From: Armatimonadetes bacterium DC
Lineage (GTDB): Bacteria; Armatimonadota; Fimbriimonadia; Fimbriimonadales; GBS-DC
DNA length: 64,000 bases
Reading direction: 5' to 3'
Assembly (NCBI GenBank): GCA_001442985.1
Contig: LDYB01000023.1
Span: 1 to 64,000 of the forward strand
Positions 43,331 to 51,264 of the stretch are shown here, piece after piece; the first letter of the stretch is position 1; every line of letters starts with the position of its first letter. A program made the position numbers and the translations under genes. The notes below the pieces were generated by a model. The model worked only from the letters and a program-made list of their open reading frames with translations. It did not search any database and was not told the DNA's origin.

Positions 43331-45013
43331 CTACTCCATCCGCTCTGGAGCGGAGACGCCCAGCAGGCTCAGCGTTTTCGCCAGCACGAGTCGGGTGGCT
43401 TTGACGAGCCACAATCGCGCCGCCTGAAGCGCCTCCGTTTCCGCGCCCAGCACGCGGCACTCGGTGTAAAAACTGTGGAAAGCGCGGGCGGTGTCCAGGG
43501 CATACGCCGTCAGCCGATGGGGCGCGAACTGCGTGCCCGCCAGCATCACCTCGTGCGGTAAGTCCGCCAGCTGCTTGATGAGCGCCACCTCCGCAGGATG
43601 GGTTAGCGCCTCCAGTGGCACCTCCTCAAAGGGCGGCAACGCAACGCCTCGCTCCTGCGCCGTGCGCTCGATACTGCAGATGCGCGCGTGCGCATATTGC
43701 ACATAGTAGACGGGGTTTTTCTCGGATTGCTCCTTCGCGAGCTCCAGATCGATATCGAGCGTGCTGTCGTGCGAGCGCAGCATGTAGAAGAATCGAAGCG
43801 CGTCCACGCCGATTTCGTCCATCACCTCGCGCAGGGTGATGAGGTCGCCCGCGCGCTTGGACATGCGCACCACCTCGTCGCCCCGATAGAGGTTCACCAG
43901 CTGATAGATGAGGATGTGCAGTTTGCTGGGGTCGTAGCCAAGCGCTGCCATCGCGGCTTTCATCCGCGCCACATAGCCGTGGTGGTCGGCGCCCCAGAGG
44001 TCAATCATCATGTCGTAGCCGCGCTCGTACTTGTCGCGGTGATAGGCGACATCGGCGGCGAGGTAGGTCGGAACGCCGTTCGCCCGCACCAGCACGCGGT
44101 CTTTCTCGTCGCCAAACGCCGTAGAACGCAGCCAGAGCGCGCCCTCCGCCTCGTAGGCATAGCCGTTCGCTTTCAGCTGTTCCAGAGTCTTCTGCACCGC
44201 ACTGCTCTCGTACAGGCTCTGTTCCGAGAACCAGCGGTCAAACACCACACGAAAATCCTGCAGGTCTTGCTTTTGCATCTCCAGCATCAGCTGGGTTGCG
44301 ACCTGCTCGAAGCGTTTGAGCGTGGCTTCGGCGTCGTCTTGCACGAGGCTCTCGCCGTGATGTTCGGCAATCCAGCGGGCGATATCGATCACATATTCCC
44401 CGAAGTAGCCGTCTTCGGGCATTTCAGCCGGTTCGCCCTTCAGCTGGCGGTAGCGCGCCCACACGGAGAGCGCGAAGTTACGGATTTGCGTGGAGTTCTC
44501 GCCATCGTTGATGTAGAATTCGCGCTCCACTTTGTAGCCGTTCGCTTCGAGGACTCGTGCGAGGGTGTCGCCGACCGCCGCGTTGCGCCCGTGCCCCAGC
44601 GACAGGGGACCTGTGGGGTTCGCGCTCACGAACTCGATCAGCGCGCGCTTGCCCGCGCCAACTTGGGTTTCGCCATACCGCTGGTCTTCGGTAAGGATAT
44701 GGCGCACGACCTTCCCTGCCCAACCGGGGCGCAGGTAGAAGTTCAGAAAGCCTGCGCCCGCAATCTCCACGCGCTCCATCCACTCTTCAGTTTGAGGGGG
44801 CAGGTGGGCACGGAGAAGTGCGGCAATCTCGCGGGGATTGCGCCGCAGCAGGCGCGTCAGTGCCATCGCCGCGTTGGTGGCGTAGTCGCCAAACTCCGGG
44901 TTGCGCGGCACCTCCACCTCAACGGCGGGGAGCTCGCTAATCTCCCACCCCTGTGCCGTTGCGGCGGCGTCAATCGCCTGACGAACCCACTGCGCAATCT
45001 GTTCGCGTATCAC
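43331..45013 (-). CDS. argS: Arginyl-tRNA synthetase
   Basis: 560 aa from GTG 45013, which has GGAGGG six bases upstream and TACAAT at 45040-45035. It has an N-terminal Add-1 domain, the HIGH-type SANPTGPLSLGHGRNA, the KMSKS-like RMSKRAGDLITLREVMDE and an anticodon-binding domain ending in LVLAKTLSLLGVSAPERM. The family is class I and attaches arginine to tRNA-Arg. All features are normal; the lack of canonical KMSKS lysine order (MSKR) is common in ArgS. Confidence 0.97.
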   Translation of the reverse strand: MIREQIAQWVRQAIDAAATAQGWEISELPAVEVEVPRNPEFGDYATNAAMALTRLLRRNPREIAALLRAHLPPQTEEWMERVEIAGAGFLNFYLRPGWAGKVVRHILTEDQRYGETQVGAGKRALIEFVSANPTGPLSLGHGRNAAVGDTLARVLEANGYKVEREFYINDGENSTQIRNFALSVWARYRQLKGEPAEMPEDGYFGEYVIDIARWIAEHHGESLVQDDAEATLKRFEQVATQLMLEMQKQDLQDFRVVFDRWFSEQSLYESSAVQKTLEQLKANGYAYEAEGALWLRSTAFGDEKDRVLVRANGVPTYLAADVAYHRDKYERGYDMMIDLWGADHHGYVARMKAAMAALGYDPSKLHILIYQLVNLYRGDEVVRMSKRAGDLITLREVMDEIGVDALRFFYMLRSHDSTLDIDLELAKEQSEKNPVYYVQYAHARICSIERTAQERGVALPPFEEVPLEALTHPAEVALIKQLADLPHEVMLAGTQFAPHRLTAYALDTARAFHSFYTECRVLGAETEALQAARLWLVKATRLVLAKTLSLLGVSAPERME

Positions 45014-45075
45014 GATGTCCCTCCGAGAGGCTCAATTGTACCCGCTCTGAAGCATGCCCCTCGCGAGAGCAGGGG

Positions 45076-46272
45076 TTATTTTTCTTCAGCGCCCCATCGC
45101 GTTACGATTCGCAACACTGCCTCACCACAGCGGTAGAAGTTGGGCAGAATCAGGCTCTCCGTGTTGGAGTGGATATCCGCCGCGCCCGTGGGGAACACGA
45201 GGCACTCGATGCCGTATCCGCTGAACACATTCGCGTCGGAGCCGCCGCCTGTGCGCGTGAGTCTTGCCTCGATGCCCATCTCGCGCATCACCGCAAGCGC
45301 CAGCTTCGCAATCGGCGCATCGGGCGACACGCGCACTGCATCAAAGGTTTTATCAAATTTGAACTCCACCCTGCCCTCCATCTGCTCGGCGACCTGCTGG
45401 CAGACGGTACGCCATCGGTTTATCAGCGCCTCCACGCGGGCAGGGTCAAAACTGCGAAACTCGCCCACCAGCTTGACCTGATCGGGCACGATGTTCATCG
45501 CTTTGCCGCCCTCGATCACACCGATATTCGCCGTCGTTTCAGGGTCCAGGCGTCCCCACTCCATCTGGGCGATGGCTTTGCTCGCCATCCAGATGGCGTT
45601 GCGTCCTTTTTCGGGTTCCGCGCCTGCGTGTGCTGGCTTGCCGTAAAACACCACTTCAAATTTCCAGTGCGTGGGGGAGTGCGTGAAAATCTCTTCCGGG
45701 GTTTCGCGCCCATCCACGACCAGCCCCGCTTTCGCCGTGAGTTTGGAGGGGTCTAACGCCTTCGCGCCCAGCAACCCTTTCTCCTCACGGATGGTGAACA
45801 CCACTTCCAGCGGCGGATGCGGAAGCTTGCGCTCTTTGAGAGTTTGCAGCACTTCCAGAATAATCGCGACTCCTGCCTTATTGTCGGCGCCCAGAATGGT
45901 GGAGCCGTCGGTGCGGATGCGGTCGCCGTCGCGCACAATCTTGATGCCTGCGGTAGAGGCAACCGTGTCCAGATGAGCGTTGAGAAATAGAGGGGGCGCG
46001 TTCCGTGTGCCTTTGAACTTCGCAATCACATTCCCGCCTGTGCCGCCGATTTTCTGGCTGGCGTTATCGATCTCCACGCTTTCTGCGCCCAGCTGGCGCA
46101 GGCGTTCTGCCACCCACTGGCAGGCTTCCGCCTCGTTTTCAGCGCCCGTGTCGATTGCCACCAGCTGCAGGAAGGTCTCGGTCATGCGCTCGCGGTTAAT
46201 CTGGAACTCTGCCGCTTGCGCATACAGCCCGACCACAAGAACCCAGTAAAGATGCCACAGTGCCCGTCTCAT
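45076..46272 (-). CDS. Exported M20-family peptidase (PepT-like)
   Basis: 398 aa with a signal peptide (MRRALWHLYWVLVVGLYAQAA). The zinc ligands are in FLNAHLDTVAS, STILGADNKAGVA, TIREEKGLLGAKAL (EE), VVDGRETP and DIHSNTESL, as in M20B tripeptidase/PepT2-type enzymes. The dimerisation domain lies in the middle (about 195-310). It removes N-terminal residues from short peptides, here probably in the periplasm. GGAGG lies eight bases before the ATG and TATACT at 46300-46295. It lies directly upstream of argS but that gene has its own promoter. Confidence 0.9.
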   Translation of the reverse strand: MRRALWHLYWVLVVGLYAQAAEFQINRERMTETFLQLVAIDTGAENEAEACQWVAERLRQLGAESVEIDNASQKIGGTGGNVIAKFKGTRNAPPLFLNAHLDTVASTAGIKIVRDGDRIRTDGSTILGADNKAGVAIILEVLQTLKERKLPHPPLEVVFTIREEKGLLGAKALDPSKLTAKAGLVVDGRETPEEIFTHSPTHWKFEVVFYGKPAHAGAEPEKGRNAIWMASKAIAQMEWGRLDPETTANIGVIEGGKAMNIVPDQVKLVGEFRSFDPARVEALINRWRTVCQQVAEQMEGRVEFKFDKTFDAVRVSPDAPIAKLALAVMREMGIEARLTRTGGGSDANVFSGYGIECLVFPTGAADIHSNTESLILPNFYRCGEAVLRIVTRWGAEEK

Positions 46273-46337
46273 CGCACGCTCCTCCTTGTGGGAGAGTATA
46301 CCCGTGGCTCAGGGGTTTCGGGTATAACTTGACGCCT

Positions 46338-47189
46338 ATGCGCGGGCGGGACTGGGCATGGTTGGGCTGGAGCGCTGCCTATCTGGGGCTTCAGATAGGC
46401 ACGCCTCTGATACAGGTGCCGCTGGAGTGGGTGCGCCCTGCAACGCTGGTCAGCACGCTGTTCTGGATGGCGACCGTGCTGGGGCTTCTGTTCAGTCTGG
46501 CGCGGCTGCTGGAGAGCCGGCGCTGGCTGGCGCCCGTACTGCTGGTTGTGGGCGCGATGGCTTGGGCGCTGAGTCTCCAGATTCCCGCGTGGCTGGGCTG
46601 GTCGGCTCAGCACACACCGCCCATGTGGGCGCAGGCGGTGTGGCGCGGTGGGTCGGGCTACTTTTTGATGTTGGGCGCAGTCGGGCTTGGTGCAATTGTC
46701 TCATGGGTGATACGGGAGAAGAACCTGCTCGTGCCCGCGGTGCCGCTGGCAGCAGCGATTGATGTGTTGACCGTGCTGGCGCCTGAAGGCGCCGTGCGCC
46801 AGATTGTAGAGAAAGCCCCAGAAGTGGTGGAAAAAGCCTCCGTCGCGATTACAGCGGCGCCTTCTGTGGCGGGCGAAGTCGCGCGCGTGATGCCGATTGC
46901 ACTCATTGGCGTGGGCGACTTCGTGTTCCTGACGCTTTATCTCACCTGCCTGTATCGGTTCGGGTTGCGCGTGCGGGCGACCGCTATCGGGCTGTTTCTG
47001 GTGCTGTGGCTCTATCTGATGGTGGTGGCGTTCGGCGTCGTGCCCGCCCTGCCAGGCTTGGTGCCGATGGCGCTGGTGGTGCTGGGCGTGAACTGGCGGG
47101 AGTTTCAGCTCTCCCGCCAGGAGAAAGTTGCCAGCCTGCTGACCGTGGGGATGGTGCTGGGGCTTATCGGATGGCTTTTCTGGCGGTAG
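46338..47189 (+). CDS. Multipass membrane protein, unknown
   Basis: 283 aa with about seven or eight hydrophobic helices (residues 5-25, 38-58, 66-84, 105-124, 130-145, 195-220, 225-260, 268-283) and a helical acidic loop (about 150-185: RQIVEKAPEVVEKA). I do not recognise the family. TATAAC at 46323-46328 lies nine bases before ATG, no Shine-Dalgarno (leaderless). Divergent from the M20 peptidase; its last 26 bases overlap the convergent HAF gene. Confidence 0.75.
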   Translation: MRGRDWAWLGWSAAYLGLQIGTPLIQVPLEWVRPATLVSTLFWMATVLGLLFSLARLLESRRWLAPVLLVVGAMAWALSLQIPAWLGWSAQHTPPMWAQAVWRGGSGYFLMLGAVGLGAIVSWVIREKNLLVPAVPLAAAIDVLTVLAPEGAVRQIVEKAPEVVEKASVAITAAPSVAGEVARVMPIALIGVGDFVFLTLYLTCLYRFGLRVRATAIGLFLVLWLYLMVVAFGVVPALPGLVPMALVVLGVNWREFQLSRQEKVASLLTVGMVLGLIGWLFWR

Positions 47190-48288
47190 CGTTGCGCCGC
47201 CGCGCCAGCGCGCAGAGTCCTCCCATCAGCACGGCAACGGAGGCAGGCTCCGGCACGGTATCCAGCAGCCACGCCTCGCCCCGATCTGTCAGTGAGTTGT
47301 AGCCAAACCCCACGATATAGCGTCCGTCGGGCGAAATGGCATACGCCGCAATCAGCAACGACTCGGGCGCCAGAAGGTTCTCGTAAACGAGGTTCAGTTT
47401 TTCCCAGCCGACGCCCTCGCGCCAGCGCACCGCCACATAGTCATTTGTTTCGGTGCTGGCTTGTCCCACGATAATGGAGCCATCGGCAGAGACCGCCCGC
47501 GCCTCCGAATAGGAGCCGCCCGGCAGGGTACCCAGCCGAACATGCCCGGTTTCGGGTGTCCAGCGAAACGCCTGCACCTGCGCACCTGTTCCTGAACGCC
47601 CCACGACCACCCTGCCGTCTGCAGAGACCGCGAAGGCGATACCGCTGTTACCGTCTGAAATATCTTCCACGCCGTCCGGCGTCCAGCGGACGGCGTAGGT
47701 GCGGTTCAGAGTACCTGCAGCCCCTACCACAACCTCTCCGTTCGCGGAAACAGCAGTCGCATCACTGATGGTCGCATCGGCAGGGAGCGGCAGAGAGACG
47801 GTGCCCCCGTCGGCGCTCCAGCGAAAAGCGCGCAGGCGCCCCTGCCCCAGCGAGAGCTGCCCCACCACCACGCTCCCATCTGCGGAGGTGCCGTAGGCGG
47901 TACTCCAGCGCACCTCCGAGGGCATGGACAGTGCTTCCATCACGCCGTTCGCCCAGCGGTAAGCGCGAAAACGGTTCGCCGCGTCGTAGGAATAGCCCAC
48001 CACCACGCTCCCATCCGCAGACACGCCATGGGCATAGCTGCGGTTGCCTCCGAGCGTGCCCAGCGAGACCATGCCCGTCGCCGCGGTCCAGCGAAATGCT
48101 GTGGCAGAGGAGTCGCCTGTGTTCAGGGACACGCCCACCACCTGGCCATCCGCCGAGACAGCGTATGCCTCACTCATGTCGCCGCCCGGCAAAACGCCGA
48201 GCCATGTCAGGGTCTGGGAAAATGCCGAACAAAGCGTCGCAAACACCGACAGCGCCACGACCCATCCACGAAAAGATGACCACCGCAT
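47164..48288 (-). CDS. HAF-repeat protein with PEP-CTERM sorting signal
   Basis: 374 aa from ATG 48288 (GGAGG eight bases upstream). Signal peptide ends SAFSQ. About seven HAF-type repeats (LGxLxGGxxSxAxGVSADGSVVVGxSxxxxxxRAFRW) follow. The C-terminus is VPEPASVAVLMGGLCALARRRN, a PEP-CTERM signal: VPEP motif, hydrophobic segment and basic tail, processed by an exosortase. The exosortase gene is not in the window. A paralogue at 39093 has a dockerin-like tail instead. Confidence 0.9.
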   Translation of the reverse strand: MRWSSFRGWVVALSVFATLCSAFSQTLTWLGVLPGGDMSEAYAVSADGQVVGVSLNTGDSSATAFRWTAATGMVSLGTLGGNRSYAHGVSADGSVVVGYSYDAANRFRAYRWANGVMEALSMPSEVRWSTAYGTSADGSVVVGQLSLGQGRLRAFRWSADGGTVSLPLPADATISDATAVSANGEVVVGAAGTLNRTYAVRWTPDGVEDISDGNSGIAFAVSADGRVVVGRSGTGAQVQAFRWTPETGHVRLGTLPGGSYSEARAVSADGSIIVGQASTETNDYVAVRWREGVGWEKLNLVYENLLAPESLLIAAYAISPDGRYIVGFGYNSLTDRGEAWLLDTVPEPASVAVLMGGLCALARRRNATARKAIR

Positions 48289-48359
48289 CTTTTTATCCTC
48301 CTTCCGTATGAGCGACAACCTCGCAAGATTGCCTGTATTTTTGACAGGGGGGAGGCGTG

Positions 48360-49472
48360 TCAGGTTCCCAAGTCTGCCTTCTCAGTCGCGGCGACCGCCA
48401 TCCGCAACGAGTTCAAGCCGTTCTGCTCCGTGATTCGACGGGCGTGCTGGGGGTTCTCCAGATAGGCGAGCTGGTCGGTCAGCATCGCCCGCAACAGCTG
48501 CCCATAGAGATGCATCTTCTGATTTTCCAGCCCCCAGCGCATCTCAATCATCTGATAGAGGTCGCGCTCCTGAAAGCGTGAGCGTGCGAGGCGGTCTTTG
48601 CCTCCATACACCGCGCTCACATCCAGCAGGGCGTTCGGGAATATCTCGCACAGCTGGCGCGTTTGCGCTTCGTCCACCACCGCGTGAATGCGCACACGCG
48701 TCGGAATCCACTCATAGAGCGTGACATCGCCCAGTTCAAACACGAACCGCATCTCCTGCCGATCCATCCGCCCCACCTGATGGAAGCCGTGATAAAAGTT
48801 CACCAGCACATCGGAACGGTAGCGCACGGCGCACTGTACCTGCTCTTCCACTCCGCTGTTGGGGCGCAACCCGCGCTGGGCGCTCACCACCTCGCCCGCA
48901 CCCAGCCAGCCCTCAAACAGGTCAAAGAAATGCACCCCATGCTCTATAAAGATGCCGCCGCTCTTCTCGCGGTCCCAGAACCAGTGGTCGGGCGGCAATC
49001 CCTCATCGGTGGCGTAGTTTTCAAAATAGGCGTGGAGCAGTTCCCCCAGCGGTTTGCGCTCAATCAGTTGCTGGATTTTGTCGAACACGGGATTGTAGCG
49101 TTGCATCAGGTTCGTGACCAGCAGGCGGTTCTGGGCGCGGGCGAGCGCAATCAGTTCTTCGGCGTGTTCGAGGCGCGTGGCGAGAGGCTTCTCCACAATC
49201 ACATGCTTGCCCGCCTCCAGCGCCATCTTCGCCTGCGGATAGTGCAAAAACGGGGGCGTGGCGATGTAGACGATATCGATTTCAGGCATCTGCACCAGCG
49301 CTTCCACCTCTATCGGGTCGGGGATACCGAAGCGTCGTGCGCACGCAATCGCTTGCGGGCGGTGCGTGCCTGCCATCGCAATCAGGCGCACGCCCTCCAC
49401 CTGCGTGAAATGTTGCAGAGCGAATAGCCCGAAACCGCCACAGCCAATAATACCCAGCCCGTAGGTTCGCAT
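48360..49472 (-). CDS. Gfo/Idh/MocA-family oxidoreductase
   Basis: 370 aa. The Rossmann motif is LGIIGCGGFG, with DIVYIATPPFLHYPQAKMALEAGKHVIVEKPLA (conserved EKP) and the GGIFIEHGVHFFDLFEGWLG catalytic-side segment with His. It oxidises or reduces a sugar or cyclitol with NAD(P). The substrate is unknown. ATG 49472 follows TATCCT (49487-49482) by nine bases without Shine-Dalgarno (leaderless). It is downstream of rsmA on the same strand. Confidence 0.92.
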   Translation of the reverse strand: MRTYGLGIIGCGGFGLFALQHFTQVEGVRLIAMAGTHRPQAIACARRFGIPDPIEVEALVQMPEIDIVYIATPPFLHYPQAKMALEAGKHVIVEKPLATRLEHAEELIALARAQNRLLVTNLMQRYNPVFDKIQQLIERKPLGELLHAYFENYATDEGLPPDHWFWDREKSGGIFIEHGVHFFDLFEGWLGAGEVVSAQRGLRPNSGVEEQVQCAVRYRSDVLVNFYHGFHQVGRMDRQEMRFVFELGDVTLYEWIPTRVRIHAVVDEAQTRQLCEIFPNALLDVSAVYGGKDRLARSRFQERDLYQMIEMRWGLENQKMHLYGQLLRAMLTDQLAYLENPQHARRITEQNGLNSLRMAVAATEKADLGT

Positions 49473-49489
49473 GGCGTCAAGAGGATACC

Positions 49490-50383
49490 TCACGACGACT
49501 CGCGGATAGCGCGGAGGGTGCGAACGGTTTCCTGCGCCAGCGCCATCCACTGCTCCAGCCCCAGCGTCTCGGCACGGGTGGAGGTGTGAATCCCCGTGCG
49601 CCGGAGAATCGCGGAGGCGCGGTCAGGATCGTTGAAGAGCGCGCTGAGCGCATTCCGAAGCGTCTTGCGCCGCTTGCCGAACCCCGCACGCACCAGCTTA
49701 AACAGCCACTTCTGCTCTTCAGGCGGGAGTCGGTCAGGCACGGGCGTCAGGCGCACAATTGCGGAATCGACCTCCGGCTTGGGATAGAAAGCATCCGCGG
49801 GCACGCGCCCCAGATACTCCGCTTCGGTGTGATATTGCACAAACACCGAGAGCGCGCCATACGCCGATGTGCCCGGACGCGCCGTAAGCCGCTCCGCCAC
49901 CTCTTTTTGGACCGTCAGCACAATCAGGCTCAGATGCTCCTTCGCCTTCAGTAGATGCTCCAGCAGGGGCGAGGTAATGGAATAGGGAATGTTTGCCACC
50001 ACCTTCGCCTGCGTTTCCCCACGCAACAGCTGGGGCACAGGCTGGCTCAGCGCGTTTGCCTGAATCAGGGTGATGTTCTCGTAGCCTCCTTCCTCAATCA
50101 CGCTTTGCAGGATAGCGACCAGTCGAGCGTCCACTTCCACCGCAATCACGCGCCGCACGCGCGGCGCCATCAGCAGCGTGAGCGCGCCCAGCCCCGGACC
50201 AATCTCCAGCACCACATCCGTCTCCTGAAGCCGAGCCGCCTCCAGCACGCGCTCGGCAACGCGCCGATCCGTCAAAAAGTTCTGACCCCACCCTTTGGAA
50301 GGGCGCACGCCAAACTCGTCCAGCCACGCTCGAATCTGCCTTACTGAAAAAGGATTTACCGTGTTCATAGGGTACAATTCCAT
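49490..50383 (-). CDS. rsmA: 16S rRNA dimethyladenosine transferase (KsgA/RsmA)
   Basis: 297 aa from ATG 50383; ATG 50368 (292 aa) is the other candidate. The upstream start is preferred because TATGCT (50398-50393) is nine bases before it. Motifs are KGWGQNFLTD, LEIGPGLGALTLLMA (SAM), NANALSQPV-like QANALSQPV, NIPYSITSPLL (NxPY) and the C-terminal domain KRRKTLRNAL. It dimethylates A1518/A1519 of 16S rRNA. Divergent with argB: the two start codons are seven bases apart and their -10 boxes lie in each other's coding sequences. Confidence 0.96.
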   Translation of the reverse strand: MELYPMNTVNPFSVRQIRAWLDEFGVRPSKGWGQNFLTDRRVAERVLEAARLQETDVVLEIGPGLGALTLLMAPRVRRVIAVEVDARLVAILQSVIEEGGYENITLIQANALSQPVPQLLRGETQAKVVANIPYSITSPLLEHLLKAKEHLSLIVLTVQKEVAERLTARPGTSAYGALSVFVQYHTEAEYLGRVPADAFYPKPEVDSAIVRLTPVPDRLPPEEQKWLFKLVRAGFGKRRKTLRNALSALFNDPDRASAILRRTGIHTSTRAETLGLEQWMALAQETVRTLRAIRESS

Positions 50384-50398
50384 CCACCTATGAGCATA
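50373..50398. promoter_or_regulatory. Interlocked divergent leaderless promoters rsmA/argB
   Basis: The argB -10 TACAAT (50373-50378, plus) lies inside the first codons of rsmA. The rsmA -10 TATGCT (50398-50393, minus) lies inside codons 2-4 of argB. The start codons are at 50383 (minus) and 50390 (plus). Confidence 0.6.
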
Positions 50399-51253
50399 CC
50401 CGAAAACGCGCGACTTCAGGCGGAAGTCCTGATTCAGGCACTGCCTTATATCCAGAAGTGGAGAGGCTCTATTTTTGTGATTAAGTACGGCGGCGCCGCG
50501 ATGGTGGAGAACGGTCTCGCCGCGCAGGTGATGCAGGATATTGTGCTGATGCACTGCGTGGGCATCCGCCCGGTGATTGTGCATGGCGGCGGTCCTGAAA
50601 TCTCCGAAGCGATGAAGCGCCTGGGCAAGCAGCCGACCTTCGTGCAGGGCTTGCGCGTCACCGACGCCGAAACGATGGAGATTGTGGAGATGGTGCTGAC
50701 GGGCAAGACGAACCGTCGGTTGGTCAGCGCGATTCACCAGCAGGGCGGGCGCGCCGTCGGGCTTTCGGGAAAAGACGGCAATCTGCTGATTGCACGGAAG
50801 ATAGAGAGCGAAGTGGACCTCGGCTTCGTGGGCGAGGTGGAGGAGGTACACCCCAGCATCCTCTACTCGCTGCTGGAGGCGGGCTACATCCCGGTGGTGG
50901 CGCCGATCGGCGCGGGACGCGAGGGCGAAAGCTACAACCTGAACGCCGACCATGTGGCGGGCGTGCTGTCCGCGAAGCTCGGCGCCGCCAAACTGATTTT
51001 GATGACCGATGTGCCCGGCGTCCTCAGCGACCCCGACGACCCCAGCTCGCTCATTTCGGAACTGACGCGCGAGCAGGCGCAGAAAATGATTGAGGCAGGG
51101 CGCGTCGGCGGAGGGATGATCCCCAAACTGCAGGCGTGCCTCACCGCACTGGAAGGCGGCGTGCCCCGCACCCACATCATCGATGGGCGCATTCCCCACG
51201 CCCTGCTGATTGAGGTCTTCACCGACACCGGTATCGGCACGATGGTGCGCTAA
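50390..51253 (+). CDS. argB: Acetylglutamate kinase
   Basis: 287 aa. VIKYGGAAM, VIVHGGGPEI, NRRLVSAIHQQGGRAVGLSGKDG, SYNLNADHVAG, LILMTDVPGVL and GGMIPKLQACLTALEGGV are argininosuccinate-pathway NAGK signatures. It phosphorylates N-acetylglutamate in arginine synthesis. Ala-rich N-terminus and LLIEVFTDTGIGTMV at the end suggest an arginine-sensitive-type enzyme is possible but cannot be confirmed. Leaderless arrangement with TACAAT 11 bases upstream. Followed 11 bases later by smc. Confidence 0.96.
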   Translation: MSIPENARLQAEVLIQALPYIQKWRGSIFVIKYGGAAMVENGLAAQVMQDIVLMHCVGIRPVIVHGGGPEISEAMKRLGKQPTFVQGLRVTDAETMEIVEMVLTGKTNRRLVSAIHQQGGRAVGLSGKDGNLLIARKIESEVDLGFVGEVEEVHPSILYSLLEAGYIPVVAPIGAGREGESYNLNADHVAGVLSAKLGAAKLILMTDVPGVLSDPDDPSSLISELTREQAQKMIEAGRVGGGMIPKLQACLTALEGGVPRTHIIDGRIPHALLIEVFTDTGIGTMVR

Positions 51254-51264
51254 GGAGCCACGGA

